Assembly (NCBI GenBank): GCA_037447655.1
Contig: JBBHKE010000056.1
Location: forward strand, 23,554 to 87,553
DNA length: 64,000 nt
Source of the DNA: Zygnema cylindricum
Lineage: Eukaryota; Streptophyta; Zygnematophyceae; Zygnematales; Zygnemataceae
Direction of reading: 5' to 3'
The translations under genes were made by a program, and so were the position numbers. Position 1 is the first letter of the stretch; each line of letters begins with the position of its first letter. Positions 1 to 13,277 of the stretch are shown here, piece after piece. The notes below the pieces were generated by a model, which was not told the origin of the DNA, made no database searches, and saw only the letters and a program-made list of their open reading frames with translations.

Positions 1-559
1 AAAGACTGTACGAAAAAAATACAGACCAGTTAGGGATTGATCCTGGTTCCTATGGTTCCCCGCAATAACCAACAGCTTTGTCGTATAGTCTAGGACCTGT
101 GCAATGATATATAGGGCTCGATAGTTATTTAAAAACTAACATGCAGATCAAGCCGATTAACTAGATATATGGGAATTCTTATGTAGAAACAGTGTGAATT
201 TCGTACGTACTCCGGTACCGCACTAAACAAATTGATCGGGCATTTATTTGGACGGCGGACGGTAATACATGAGTTTGATCGGAAGCTTGTAATTAAAAGC
301 CGACACCAGGAAATGGTTCTTTTGGCATTTTATAGACGATATGTCACCGGGTGGCGCGGCATTAGTGGAAACCAGAATCTCCGAGAAGCATCAAGCCTAG
401 TCTGAGTGTGATAGACGTCCTCGCCATGGCTATACCGTACCTTAATTGTACAGAAGGTACCACAAGACCTGTACCCTCTTGCACGGTACAGTCTTGTGAT
501 TGGTGTTGTGCAACAGTAGATAGGGGTTTTAGAGAGGAGATTAGGACTTACCAATTTTG
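1..559. other. intergenic, no gene seen
   Basis: The only frames here are short and uneven, with no recognisable domain. The stretch is AT-rich with many GTAC motifs, as in other intergenic parts of the window. I see no RNA gene or terminal inverted repeat. Confidence 0.5.
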
Positions 560-790
560 TAGGTAGCCGCCTCTCTCCCAGAGTGGTTGTGTACAAATAG
601 GCATTTTTACCACTTCATAATTAATCGCTTGTTTGGGCGTTTTAAGAGATTTCTTCTTCTGTGGGTTCAGTGGAGTTCAAACTACACAAGGGTGTTGTCA
701 CCAACATATTTTGCCTTCCAATCTAGCAGTTGTTTTTGGGCAAAGGAGTCCATTGAAAATTCAATAGAGGCTTCATAATTGAAGGGGAAG
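560..790 (+). repeat. dispersed repeat relic (LTR/leader-like)
   Basis: The start of this stretch (CCTCTCTCCCAGAGTGGTTG) matches the reverse complement of 2810-2840 and resembles 3525-3560. Those neighbours resemble a block at 62370-62600 that lies just upstream of a Copia-type gag relic. I infer old pieces of one LTR-retrotransposon leader or LTR family. No coding potential is visible. Confidence 0.35.
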
Positions 791-2479
791 TCTGTGATTC
801 AATAGGGGACACAAAATTGCACAAATAAGGTACCGTCAAGTTTAGATTCGACAGTCAACCTGTTTAACAGATTTGATTTGCGAAATATTTTAACATCCGA
901 TTATATTTTTTCTCGGCTTGTGAACGTCGATCGTCATAATAAAATCGATAATTCACACGGCCAACTAAGTTGTATATTTAAAAAACTGCGACAAAATTCA
1001 TAGTGAATCATTAATAATGATAATTGAATAAATATAAGCTCCCAAATTTTGACCCTTGAATCTAAAATATTATTAATAGCTATAATTGTTTCCTTTGTGT
1101 TAATATACGCAGTGTTTAATTAACTTAATCAATTTAGTTTGGCCTATAGTGTTGCGTACAAAATTTGTCAGTTTGTACTATAATTGTTTGCTCTTTTACA
1201 CAATCATACAAAAAAGATTGTCACAAACACCAAAAAAACACCAGAAAACACCAACACCGACACCAAAAAGCACACTCACATTTGATTCCACGTGATAAAG
1301 AGGGGGGGGGATCACGCGAATATGTTCTCACATGTTCAAACGTCATCTATGTGAATACAGGCTATATCGACTCCTAATGTTCTTTATTAAGTAAACCTTA
1401 TTGTGATGAAACTTATATCAATAGTAATAGGTTATCGAACGGTGGGTTTGCAATCAAGTACCTGAATCCGTACCTGATCAATACTCGGCTTGCCGCGCTG
1501 GATTCGTAACAGATTTGAGTGTAAGATTTAGGGGGCTAGCCGAATTCGACCATATTCAAGTGCAAGATTTTGGGGGTCGGCCGAATTCGGCTAGGCGATA
1601 CACAAAAAAATTTGAAAACAAATTCGAGTACGGCCGAGGAAGCAAAAAACGAAAAAACAAAGGTTTTGTAAGTTACGTTCCATAAAGGTACTGTAGTGCC
1701 AATGCTATCCAAACATTATTGTACTTTAAACGCTTTGTTGAAAAATATTTTCTAGTTTCTACTTATATGGTCTAGGTGATACTCTAAGTTTATAGACTTG
1801 TCGCAATAACTAAGCTTTAGACAGCCATGGTTGGCCTCTAGCAGCCAAAGACACAAACTAAGGAGAAACTAGTTTAGCCCCTACCAAAAAGGATAGGCGA
1901 CTTGTCTATGATTTGATCGTTGTCCTACATAGTCATCGCCATTCGAAGTTAGTCGTCCGCCTTATCCGCCCAATCGTAGAAGAATCGTTACATACATGGG
2001 GGGTGATAATTATTTGAGAATGTATGCGCGCATTGAACCCATTTAATTGAGAAAGAAATAGACATACAAAGAATGGACGCGGGCGCACAAATAACATTTC
2101 ATTGGACGAGTACTGTTAAACGTGAGTTGGAGGATTTGACGGACCACACAAAAGCGAATACACTGGAATGGCTCTTTTCGCCGCCTGCCCCAAAAAAAGA
2201 AATAGAGCGACGCATGTCATTATCAGAATGGATGTCAGTAGAGATACACACAAAACCATGGCGTCTAACATGGAAGGTACCATGTCCCGATTGGGGTCGT
2301 ACAAGGGACGTTACAGCCGTTATACTTTTACTATACAAAGTGTACTCTACAATTATATTGGTCATTTGACACATTAGTAGTGTTGTGAGTAGGCTTTAGG
2401 GACTTCATGAATTTTGGAGCACCTTTTGTAATTCTATGGGCTCCATTGCCACACATAATTCGCAAGTCCTAAGAACCTA
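791..2479. other. intergenic, no gene seen
   Basis: Overlapping frames at 2073-2377 lie on both strands and share no family signature, so they look like chance. The stretch holds AT-rich sequence, CGGCCGAATTC-like motifs near 1540-1590 and no clear repeat ends. Confidence 0.5.
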
Positions 2480-2870
2480 ATCTAGATAGTACCAACTTCA
2501 AGTTTATAAGAACCCAAATGATTGACCCCTTGACAATCAGAACCCCAATACAACTTCACCTCGTCAAATAAGACTTTATGTGTGCTCAGTTCCCCCACAG
2601 AATGCAAAGTTAGAATATGAGTATTTGGACACATTCCCCCACTTTGACTTTCCCTTATAAATGCCGCCACCTTGGCAGGCAAAAACTCTAACCAACTACA
2701 TCCCTGTGTAGCTTGGACTCCCTTGAGTCTGCAGCAAAAAGAATCATTGAAAATGGTCAGCTAAATGAGTTGATATGAAATGGCAAAGTCTGAAGATTTA
2801 TACAGATGCTCTCTGGGAGAGAGGTGGCTACCTACCAAAATATTCTAAGTCGTAAAACCCCTCTCAAGCC
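2480..2870 (-). repeat. dispersed repeat relic, minus strand
   Basis: Read on the minus strand, this contains a motif close to GATTCTTTTTGCTGCAGACT followed by a GGGAGTC-like block. It aligns loosely with 62440-62600 and with 3590-3790 on the plus strand. The same order of short conserved blocks recurs in all three, supporting one dispersed family. It is probably the LTR or 5' leader of the Copia lineage whose gag relic lies at the right edge. Confidence 0.4.
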
Positions 2871-3419
2871 CCCTAGTATTGAGGCACGAACCATGCCGAA
2901 GTACTTTTTGTATGGTCCTTGTAGGACATCGTCATAATGTGACATTTGTCACATCCGGCCTTATCATCTCGCATCTCGGAGATCCCGCAATCCTCTAGCA
3001 CATTTCCACGTGTCATCCGGAGTGGCGGCGCCAGAAAACGTCAAGGCGGTCATTCCGGAATCTCGGCTCGCACCACGGCCGTTGATTCAAATCGACTTTT
3101 TATCTGGACCGTCGAAACAAATGTCCATACTATGTGTTACTTCCGGTACTTAAGGTACAACAAATTTTATGTTCTATATTCCATTAACCTGGTTAAATGG
3201 AAATCTCTACGTGAAACTGTTTAAATATACATCACAGCCTATGCATCTTAGCATTAGTCCTAGACTTAACGGACAAAGCTAACGACTACGGGTGATTTGA
3301 CAAAGGGTGGGTACCAAGATCATTTCCTAGGTTCGTCAAGTACAATTTTGGTAAATCTACCTAATTTATCCCTTGTCTTCTCTAGAGGACCTAGGCAGCC
3401 ATGACTCTATCTCCCTATC
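2871..3419. other. intergenic, no gene seen
   Basis: No convincing reading frame, RNA gene or repeat boundary is visible. Confidence 0.5.
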
Positions 3420-3810
3420 CAGCCTTTAGTGACTGCAACAAGCGTGGGGGCTTTGAGAAGGGAGTTAGAGGTAGACTGCCTTTGTCTCTATCTTAATACA
3501 AACCTATAAAATACACAAATCTCAACACCTCTCTCTCAGAGTGTTATGCATAAGTAGGCCATCTTTGGCCAACCACAACGAGCTTCTCAAGAGAGCAAAC
3601 ATATCAATTATTTTTGCGTCTGACTATGAGGAATCGAGCTCTTATAGCGGTGAGGTCTGTTATGATTCATACGTGCTAGGGTGGCACATATTCTTCATTA
3701 AACAAATAAGGGCATATTTTATCCTAGAGGCTAATAGTAAGTTGCAAACTCTGTGTGCCAGTAGAGGCCATAGTGTTACACGCTTGGTATCATGGAAGGC
3801 ATAAGGGAGA
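3420..3810 (+). repeat. dispersed repeat relic with TATA-like box
   Basis: Contains a TATA-like stretch (CCTATAAAATACAC near 3504), then CTCTCTCTCAGAG and GGCCATCTTTGGCCAACC. These correspond in order to 62370-62600 (CCTCTCTAGGAGAG, GGTCATTTTTGACCAGCC, and the shared CCTAGAGGCT end). The order suits a promoter plus leader of an LTR element. Only one block is seen, so it may be a solo or truncated LTR. Confidence 0.4.
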
Positions 3811-5319
3811 TGTACCACTAATTTTGTATTTTTTTTGGTACGGGCGGGTATGGGTTTTATCCAATGATACTATGAGAAAACACCTTTCATTACTATAGTT
3901 TCCTGCGGTTTACTAACTTTGGTTTACTTGCTGGTTCACTGTACAACAAATGTTATTCTCACAAACCAAAATTATGTATTTGGACCAAACAATCGATTTT
4001 TTTGTAATGTTGTGTGTCGGGATAACACTTATTGTGATGAATTCGATTGCGATAGTTATCGGTTATCGAACGGTGAGTGGTCCCGATGTATCGCTCCAAG
4101 ACCATTAAATTAACATTTGACGATGAGTGGAAAAGAATATAGTACCCTATATAATATGACTATGTAATAAATATTTTCATTGTGTATAGAGTGGCATGCC
4201 ACGTATGACATTGCATTTCGAAAGAATCGAAGCTCAAGACAATGGAAAAAATAGTACATCTGTTACGGAATCTCAAAACAACGGAATAAACCGTACAACT
4301 GTATGGTATGTACGGTACAATTGTTGCCGATAGTTATCGAACCGGTGTTATCGCGATAAAAACATATATTTCTGGTTTTTTGATCGCGATAACGGTCGCA
4401 ATAAAAAACCGATCGCGATAACACCGGTACCGATATATCTTACCAATGTATCGATTATTAGTAGGCCAAAATTGGGGTATATTGGTTATCGCCAAATGGC
4501 TACCTATGTACATTACAGTGGTTTTTTTTTATAAAAAAAAACGACATGATGCCACGTTGCCAACCTTTCTAAAAGTATCTGTACTTCCCACCATTGTCGG
4601 TGACGCCACACGCGTTGTCAGAGTTGGGTATCTGCATATATGGCGCCGTTGGTACGGACCCATAATTTTTGACGGGGTTGGTGTACAATTAGAAAGAGGG
4701 AAAAGCTTTATTACAGAAAGTGCGATGGAAAAACCATCAAAGTACAAAGGGGGTAAAAGAAAGAAAAAGCACATTTAAAGACCACAAGAGCGAACAATTA
4801 CTAAAACAAAACAAAACAAAACAAACAAATGAGGAAACCAAAAACACTGGGCCAACTGGCAAGACTAAACAAAATACCAAAGATGAGTAGACAAAAAAGA
4901 AAAAAACCCACTCTACATGATGCCCCACAACCCTAACAAGCTAAATTCCACACCCCCGAAGATCGTGTGTACAACTTTTTGTGAGGTGTCCAGTTATCAA
5001 CTGGCTTGCCACCTGGCAATTCTCAAATATTTGCCTTTGAAATGCTGGCAAAGTTGTAGGAAGTTTGTACACATACGTACTCCATGTAGCAGGAGCTTGC
5101 GCGCCACCAAATTTATGTAGGTAGGCGATCATTAATCCCCAACAGAATATTTATGTTGTTTCTTATAACTTTACGATATACACATGGCAGCTAGATATCG
5201 ATAATACTGGTCTGTTGGTTCTTTCGATGTTTTTCCAGATAGAGTACGGTATTTTCGGTGGCCGATATTATGTCACTTTTTAAAACCCACTAACTTTGAA
5301 CTTTTCGAAAACCGTGCGT
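3811..5319. other. intergenic, no gene seen
   Basis: Apart from the palindrome at 4330-4438, nothing can be supported. The frames at 4446-4778 overlap on both strands and resemble no family known to me. Confidence 0.45.
4330..4438. repeat. short imperfect palindrome
   Basis: ACCGGTGTTATCGCGAT on the left (about 4341-4357) is repeated in reverse complement as ATCGCGATAACACCGGT (4411-4427). The outer bases extend the pairing imperfectly and about 50 bases lie between the arms. It could be a very short inverted-repeat element or a decayed end of one. No target-site duplication is evident. Confidence 0.5.
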
Positions 5320-5782
5320 CTTTTTACAAAATAGGAACGTTCAGTGCGATATAATGTGCACGCACTGTTTCGCACATTACTTTTATACCTATGGTTTGCT
5401 TGAGCTCCTTAACTCGCAAGAGTGACAGAATGGGACCTAACCCTAATAATGGAAGATGGTTAGTGTTTATCTCTGGAGCCAGCCATTGCTGTAGGTGTTT
5501 AAGTCCGAAACAAAGTATCCAAGCTGCTGATTGAAAAGCCAATGAAGTCGATTTCTTCGATCTGTCATGCGGGTGGTGTAGGAAATCTTCAGTATTGCAA
5601 ATGTGGTTTTGTGAGTCCTGTTATGAGATCTATACAAGTTATGAGTTACAGAAGTTTTTTTTTCAAGGGGGTGAACTTGTAAAACTCTCGCTGATAGCTG
5701 ATTAGAAACAGAGTTAGAGTAGTTAAGGTTTCGAAGAAGCATATTTATCACAATTTGAGATTACTTTTAAGTAGGTCATAGA
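5320..5782 (+). other. probable upstream/5' leader of the ARF-related gene
   Basis: This less AT-biased stretch directly precedes the start codon at 5783. I infer promoter and 5' untranslated sequence from position only. No TATA box at a convincing distance and no leader intron boundary could be fixed. Minus-strand frames here match nothing known. Confidence 0.3.
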
Positions 5783-8700
5783 ATGTTTTCTCTTCTGTTC
5801 GGTTTGTGGAAGTACTTATTTTCGAAGGCCGAGTTTCACGTGCTTATTCTTGGAATCGATAAAGCTGGAAAAACAGTAAGTTACTTGACACTGGCTCTCA
5901 TGTTTATGGATTTGACATATTTCACTACGTGTTTTCATCTGCCGTTCCCTTTGTTACTTGTTTTGACTCTAAGATAATCTCAGGATGCATTGTGTATTGA
6001 TCCTAACTGTTATTTTGGCAGTTACTGCTTCTGTTACAAACACCTTTCTTCAGTTTCTTACATAATAAGCTCTTGTAGAGAAGCAGGTGTCAGTGTCTAT
6101 ACTGCTACCTATGTTAGCCGTCTATCAGGATTTTCTTAACGAGAGACTTTTTGTCAAAGAACTGGAATATACCCCTGTTTTCTAAGTTTGGTTCGCCCTT
6201 ATTGCAACTCTTTTGAGATGCAGTTGTTCTACTCTTCTTTTTTTTGAGGTCTCGACACTTAATAAGAACTGCGAAAATGCTATGATGTTGCTGTTAATGA
6301 ATATGCTTGAAGCTGCTTCTCTAGAGTTGTTCACAAAATGGATTAGCTATTCTCATAGAAGTTCAAATGCTAAGGAGATTGTTGTTACTACATGTTGTTG
6401 CAACGAAATTCAATAAACAGTTTATCCTTTTGCCCGAACTTTGATTATGCGCACCTTGCTTCCAGGATTGTATAATTTCCTCCACCTTTTTTCCATTCCC
6501 CATGATGAACTTTTGCATGGATGAAATTTCTCAATGACTTTTTCTCAAATGCCTATCACCAATCCAACATGCTTTTGTATCCTGGAGTATTGTGTGGAAA
6601 TATCATTATTGCTCATGCATATTCTAATCTCGAGCTGTTTGCGTCCACTTAAGAATAGCGGTGGTCTAGTTAGTCAGTTTGCTTTTCATTCAGCTTTTGT
6701 GAGTTCTTAAAGTCCAATCAACTGAATCTATTTTTCAGAAAAACCTTTTAAATTTTAGCATTTCTAATTGAAATTGTAGATGTAAAATGTTCAGATAATT
6801 GAAGGCTGGGCACTGGATATCCACAGGCATTTTCTATAATTTTATGAGTCTTAAACTATCGCTTGTGGGTTGTCTTTTCTGTGCCTTTTTATGAAGGCAA
6901 TATTTCCCTACTAATAGACAATACAGGAAAGGTACCTCTTCTGAATTGATGTAGTTATGTTATTCAAATTTCCATAACTTTTAGCGGAAATATCTGAAGG
7001 ATTGATAGTCAGTTTTTTTGAAAGTATGTTGCACTGTTTGAGTTTAACGTTTTGCAAAAATGATTAACCATGGTCATCGTCCAGGCCATTTGGAGTTGTT
7101 TTTAAAATTCGGATTTTCTTTTCAAAAGGAATTGGTTTATTCTGAGCTTACCAAACTGCAAGTTCTACAGTGTCCACAATCCTGCGTCTATCTGTCGTTT
7201 TTTTTCTTTTCAGTTTTCCTTTTTCAAGAAAATTGTTTCTCCTAACTATGTATATCATTATTTTCGCAAGTCTAATCTTGACTTTTGCATTCCGGGTTTC
7301 TTGTGCTGCCAGCTGCATAGGGCTGTGACAGCTGTATATGTCTAGCTCTTTCATGTCGGGTTTAGAACTTTTGTGTTAAGTCCGTTGGATTGGGTGTTCA
7401 TTTTACCGTGGTGCAGACTCTTCTGGAAAAGGTGAAAACTATATACACTGATTTTGAAGGCCTACCACCTGATCGGATTGTACCTACCGTGGGATTGAAT
7501 ATTGGTCGGGTGGAGGCACACAAGGCAAAGCTCATATTCTGGGATCTCGGTGGTCAGGTACGTCAATACCCTCGCTTCATTTTTCTCTCTTTTAAAAAAA
7601 AAAACGTGTATGGTGGCCACTTTTTTTGTGTTGTCGGCCGAAGGCTTCGTCCAAAAAGTGCAAAGCACTTCGGCTTCGCCGAAGCTTTTCAGGCAAAGGG
7701 TTTACCTTCAAACAAGCTGCCTACTTCCTGCCTCTTGGAGTGCTTTCCATACAGATTGGACGTTTTCCTGTTCGTGGTACCGAAATGAACTTGGACTGTG
7801 TTATGTCAAATCACAAAAATTGTTGCAGCTTTTTCCGGTTGGTCAAATACATCATATCTAATCAGTATTGTCTTTCTGCTTTCTAATTGCTTTTTTAGTT
7901 CAAATGCAGGATCTACGTTGTCCAAGTGGGTTTTGGTATTTTAGGGGGTCAATATGAGCTGCAGAGTGGGACATTTGTGTTGAGCAATGTTGTTGTGGCT
8001 TTGTACCCTTGCCTTCAGGGCCTGCATTCTGGTGTGGCTAGTAGTGGCCTTTAGGTTACAGCAATTGCAGTTGGTATTTGGAGGGTTCATAGTTTAGCAA
8101 CATGTAGCAGCATGTTGGTTTGTATTGATTTTTTTTTTCTTTTCATTTGCCCGGTTATGTGATGGAGATTGTTGTCGTATAGATGGAGTTTCTGAGTTTT
8201 TTTGGTGCAAATCCGACATACGTGGACAGGAAACTGGTTTTGAAACACATCTAATGACATAACTGGGTCTATCTTTTGTCAACTTCAGTTTTAAACGTAT
8301 GTTGTATTGTCACTGTCTATTGTTGATGTGAATCGGCTCTCAATCAGAAAATGATTCATGTGCTATTTGGACTTTTGCAGTTGGGATTGCGAACGATATG
8401 GGAAAAATACTATGAAGAAGCCCATGCAGTATTGTATGTAGTGGATGCTGCTGGTGAAAATCGCTTTGAGGATGCCAAGAGTGCACTTGGTATGTGAGCC
8501 CAAGGGAGCCTGTGTGAGACTGGAACTAAATGCCATTGCTTTATTCCTAGATCAAGTGAAGTGTTGTCTTGAATCTCACTTAATGCCTGTCAAATATTGA
8601 AGCATTGAATGTTTAAAGTCAGTCCGGTAGGAAGCTTGGTTTGGACTTTTCCCTGGTTCTTGCAGCTTTGTTTGAACAGCTGGCTTGATTTGTGCTGTGC

Positions 8701-10018
8701 TGCTTGAGTTTCTTTTATAGTACTAGTAGCTGATGATACTTGTGTATTTGGATAAGGAGTAGAGTTGCTGGTTTTTCCGTATCCTTTATCTGTTTGGTAT
8801 GTTTTTCAGAACTTCTGTTAAAGAGTAATTGTACTATTTCGTTTTTGGTTGGGCCTGAGTACCTTGCCCAGAAGAAGTGTTTGCAGAGGACATTACAACT
8901 GGGTACTATCCATATCAACACAATGAAGATGGCTGGTAAAATGAGTAATCAGCAAACTACTGTTGCTAACCTGACATCAGAATTTGATTTTTTCATCTCC
9001 TTGGGACTGCAGAGAAGATTCTTAGACATGAGGACCTGTCAGGTGCCCCTATCCTCATCTTTGCAAACAAGCAGGTATGGGTTTCACTCTTTTTGCTGTC
9101 AGGTACTCTTATGTCATCTGTACTTCATTAACATTGCAGGTTAACTGGAATCTTGTTCCTTATTCAAATCGATTTGAGGCATGTTGTTTGAAGTGGTTAT
9201 GGGCTATCTCCTTTAACGTTGTATGAATATTGTAAGCCAAATTACAAAACATGGCCTGCTTCATTTTCCGTTTAACGGCTGCAGTATGTAGGGTCTACTG
9301 ATACGCAACTGGTAGAAAGTTGTTCATAGGCTTGTCGGGTTGAATGTTTTTGTTTAACTATCAGTTCCATGCTAAGGAACCGCCTTTATGGAGGATATGG
9401 GGGATATTAACTTGAAGGACTAATGTCCTTTTGTTGTTTTTTCGGTCGAACATTGTGATATTTGTTGCTAATTGTTCACGATTGTTCATTCACTCGATGT
9501 CTCTGACTCTTTGAGTCTCTATCTCTCTCTACTCTCTCTCCTTTATCCCACAGGACTTGCCTGGAGCATTGTCGGCTGATGACCTTTGGAGGCATTTTGA
9601 GTTAAAGGAGTTAAATGAACGGCCAAGTATGGTGAAGGCTGTTTGCGCATATGATGGGTGAGGATGATCAAATCATGGACAATATGATTTAACTGGTTGT
9701 TGCACTTCTTTGCAATGGTTTTATTTAGCTGAGTCACCCGTTAACCAGCCTTTTATGGTCTGTCTGTCTGTGGTGTGCCTGTTTTCGCCCCAATATCTCT
9801 ATATGTCTCTGTATCTCTATCTCACCCTATCTCTCCCTATCTCTCCCTATCTTTTATCTTTTCCTCTGTAATATCTCCCTTGTAGCTTTTGACCTCATTG
9901 TGGGACAAGTTGCAGGTCGGGTGTGCGGGAAGGAGTTCTGTGGTTGGTGGAGGCAATGAAAAAGAGTCAACGGTCCGATCTTATAAAGCAACGAGCTGAT
10001 GCTGCTGCCGTACTGTAG
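5783..10018 (+). CDS. ARFRP1: ARF-related small GTPase, ARFRP1/Arl3 type (6 exons)
   Basis: Exons: 5783-5875, 7417-7557, 8381-8489, 9013-9074, 9554-9657 and 9916-10018 (stop TAG). All junctions are GT-AG and the phases close exactly, giving 203 aa, the usual length for plant ARFRP1 proteins. Nucleotide-binding motifs are present: P-loop GIDKAGKT (about residues 24-31), switch I PTVGLNIG, switch II WDLGGQ and NKQD, the last split across exons 4 and 5. The C-terminal helix begins GSGVREGVLWLVEAM. The protein starts Met-Phe with no Gly2, so it lacks the ARF myristoylation site. Known Arl3/ARFRP1 proteins are instead N-acetylated and act at the trans-Golgi with Sys1. I expect the same role in Golgi trafficking here. 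Intron 1 is 1541 bp. I see no break, so the gene looks functional. Confidence 0.95.
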
Positions 10019-12442
10019 ATCTTTAATCCGAAGGTAGCCTTCATTCTTCTTCTTTGCCGATCTCGTGAAAACTTCCAGCTTATGATTTAATGATGTCTCA
10101 ACCAAAATTTTTCTAGATCAGATCTTGTTCCAAAAATGATTGATATTTTTTCAGGAAGCTTGAGCTCGATAAGCAGGAATGATAAAGCTTGTATATGTGG
10201 AAAATCGTTGTTGAGATCGCCAGTGTCCACCATTGAGCTGCATGATAGTCCCAAAACCTCAATTGCAAAGGAAAAAATGGAGGAGCAATTGGGGAAAAAC
10301 TAGCATGTTAGCCCTTCCTCCACCACCCAACCTGATCGACTTTAGTGGGCATGAGGTTACTATTACCAGACTTGTTCTTTTGTTGCCCAAAACAAATGAA
10401 TAGAGGTAGGAGCACAACTAAATTTCATCGAAACTGAAGTGTCGTTGCATATTCTTTTGTTTCAATTGGACTGATCCTGTAGAAATTTTCCAATGTATTT
10501 TCTCCATGGGATGTTCTTTGTTTTTTTTTGTTTTGTCTGGGTGTTTATAAGCCTAGAAAGGAATGTTAACTCTCTGCCAAAGTAGTCATTTATGTGTTGT
10601 GAGAAGGAATTCAAAATTCCATTAGCTGAATAAAAGTTGTTAAGTTCCTAGGATTATCCACAGATTCTGGTAGTATCTAAAATTCAAGCGTTTGCTTGAA
10701 CGAGTGTTTGGTGGAAAAACAAAGCTGGGTTTTAGTGAATGTGTCATCTCCCATTCATGAGCTATCATAGTTTGACTGAGTTTTGTGGTGTGCCATGCCA
10801 ATTAGAGTGGTTTGCTTAAGTGCATAGTAAGTTTCTTGCAGGGTATCCTCCTAATGATGATGTTAATTAAGAAATGATTAACCTTGAATTTGATAAAAGT
10901 GCGATTGTAAACTTTGATGAAGATGAAAAGAGTGTCACACATGAACGGACTATGATATACCAAGAACATTACGAGCACGAATGTCAAACAGAAAATGGCT
11001 AACTAAAGTCATATTAGCAAGATTTACAGATTAATGGGTGCCTTTCTCTGGTTCTTGATATATTGAGGGTGGTGATTGATATCAACAACCATGAAGCTAC
11101 CTTAACATCAATCTTGTGATGTCGAATTAAAGGTGGCAGATCAAATCATGACTATCAACATTGTAGTTCAATGACCTAGATGAACGAACTAAACTAAATT
11201 GCCGTGTTGGGACTGCAAAGTCGATAATATTCGAGCTTATAATTCATTTTGCTGTATACACAAATTAGGATAAAGTTTTTGACATTTTGAATGCCTATGT
11301 GAACGCTTTAACACTCAGTTTAACCCATTTCAAAGAGTTCAACTCATTTTCTTTTACAAGTTTAGTCTTTACAACTAGTTTTAGAACAGGTACTTGTAAG
11401 TGTATCCAACTATTTTATAAGGTTGTCTTTTTTTTTGAGTTTTCGTTGTTGTTATTTTTTATCTCCCGAAATTAAGTCAAAAATGCTAAAGACTTTATGC
11501 TCTAAGTTTTATTCTTACTTTCTTAACGAACACAGTCAGCCTTCGTAGTTATGCCGGCATTAGAGTTGCATTGGGGATTTACTTTTCAAATATATGATCT
11601 TTTTATGTTTTTGACCAAAAATATGGGATTTAAAATTGCTGAAATGTAAACGTACTTCAAGGTATTCCGTACTTGTATACATTTATGGTTTTCTTGTACT
11701 TTAAACCCGCACCTATTCCTGTAGTTTATTGTGCATTCTGCATATCTACGAACACGCGGACAGTTTAAACTCTATTCACTCCCGAAATTAATACACCGTT
11801 TTCACTGGTGTAAAAACTGGGTTTCAATTATAAACGTTGAAATGGTAACAACGTTATTTGTCAACACTGTGTATGCATGACTAATCAGAGTGAAATGGAA
11901 GGCAAATAAAATTTGGCAAAAGAAATGCGATTCAGAACAACAAAACCCTACAGTATCATAAGAAACAATGGTTGAATAGACAAGACAAAACTAGAACTGT
12001 TAAAGGCACAGACTGATCATTGTCAATTTAACAAACTTAAATAATGGTACAACGGCCGTACACTTTACGGAGAGGCTGCTGCGTCGTGCATTAGTGTACA
12101 CGAATTATTATGGTCTCACAGCACCCTGCATCGCTATTAGCGTTGACAAATTCGTTTGGTTTTTGGTTTTTCTCGACCTACAAACACGGAATGCGTTACT
12201 GCTACTAGCTGGCTTTTTTTATCTAGGAGCTAATACTTTTTGCGGTTCACAATTGTCCATGTCATTCGCACGGGAAGTATAGTTATTTAAACTCGGCAGT
12301 TTTTGCTGTATTTTTTTACTTCAGGGGTTTAGGGTTGCAGATTGATCACTCACATATTGATCACTCGCATTGGGTGCCCATAGTATAGACTGCCCATACG
12401 TGGCATCACTTTACCGCCCATCACTATGGGTGTCAATCACTC
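10019..12442. other. 3' flank of ARFRP1-like gene and intergenic DNA
   Basis: The first several hundred bases probably hold the 3' untranslated region; an AATAAAAG-type motif occurs near 10629, but no poly(A) site can be fixed. The remainder is AT-rich. A 42-codon frame starting near 10878 has no family signature and is not called. Confidence 0.4.
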
Positions 12443-12445
12443 TAA

Positions 12446-13185
12446 AGGTAACGTTCCATCAGCCGAAAAGTGAGGTAGTTTACAGAAATCCGCGACTATC
12501 CGTACCAAACCGTGCCACTTATTTTGTTTTTATACGAAAAAACAACATTACAGAGAATCTTGCCAATACTCCGAAGGTCTGGGAGGTAATAATGACCGTC
12601 GGATGTTCATCCGCGAGGCGTTCGCTTCATTTTTCTCTGTAACTGTCAACCTACCTCTAGGAAGTGGGTTGGCAAATACATAAAAAAAAAATGGTGACAC
12701 GCTGGACAAATAAGCTACCTGTCACGATGGAAAACCAACGAAAATTGACAAAATTTGCACATGGTATGTACTTTTCAAAATGCAACTGAAAATTAAAAAA
12801 GTAATCTCGAAACAGTCCTTTGTCCCGCTATTTCTGGCAACGCTCTTTCGTCACACTATTTCGGGCAAAGGATTTTCGTCATGTTCGAAAACAAGAACCC
12901 TAAAAAATGAGCTGGCGTAAAAGACTGGCGTTTGCAAAAAGTACAAAAGTTTTGTCGTATTATGACTTGGTTACGCAGGTACATGGTATGCAAGTGAAGA
13001 TTTGAAGTGAAATTTGTCGGTGTGAAGATTTTTAAAAGATTTTAAATATCCGGTCAAAACCCACATGGCGCCACTCAATGTATAACACGTGGTTTGCAGA
13101 CTCTTCGTGATGGAACATCGACTCAATTAACTCGGCCCGTAGAGTTGGCCGTACGATTACAGAAACGACTCATGGAACTTGACCC
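12446..13185 (+). mobile_element. PIF/Harbinger (Tourist-like) MITE, copy 1
   Basis: This 740-bp non-coding element is flanked by TAA on both sides (12443-12445 and 13186-13188), the 3-bp TWA duplication typical of PIF/Harbinger. The ends are AGGTAACGTTCCATCAG and, in reverse complement, GGGTCAAGTTCCATGAG, an imperfect terminal inverted repeat. It has no transposase and would need one in trans. A near-equal copy lies inverted at 13278-14016. The frame at 12370-12642 only overlaps its left end. Confidence 0.85.
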
Positions 13186-13188
13186 TAA

Positions 13189-13274
13189 TTCTAAGAAGTG
13201 TAAAATAGTGTTGTTACAATAATACTATTTTAGTGTCGCACAGTAAGCCACGTTGTGAAACATAATTAGCGGAG
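13189..13274. other. spacer between two inverted MITEs
   Basis: These 86 bases separate the inverted copies. A small hairpin lies near 13201-13232 (TAAAATAGT against ACTATTTTA), so the spacer would sit at the tip of a long fold-back. Confidence 0.7.
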
Positions 13275-13277
13275 TTA

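Noticed and set aside
2073-2377. Overlapping frames on both strands
   Set aside because: They are mutually overlapping, have no family signature and show no splice or codon evidence.
4446-4778. 110-codon plus-strand frame
   Set aside because: No recognised domain; it overlaps a minus-strand frame of similar length and is AT-rich and low in complexity.
7558-8380. Frames at 7390-7886 as a separate gene
   Set aside because: They are exon 2 of the ARFRP1-like gene reading on into its intron, plus other-frame shadows.
10878-11003. 42-codon acidic frame downstream of the ARFRP1-like gene
   Set aside because: Too short, no homology recognised, and no splice sites that extend it.
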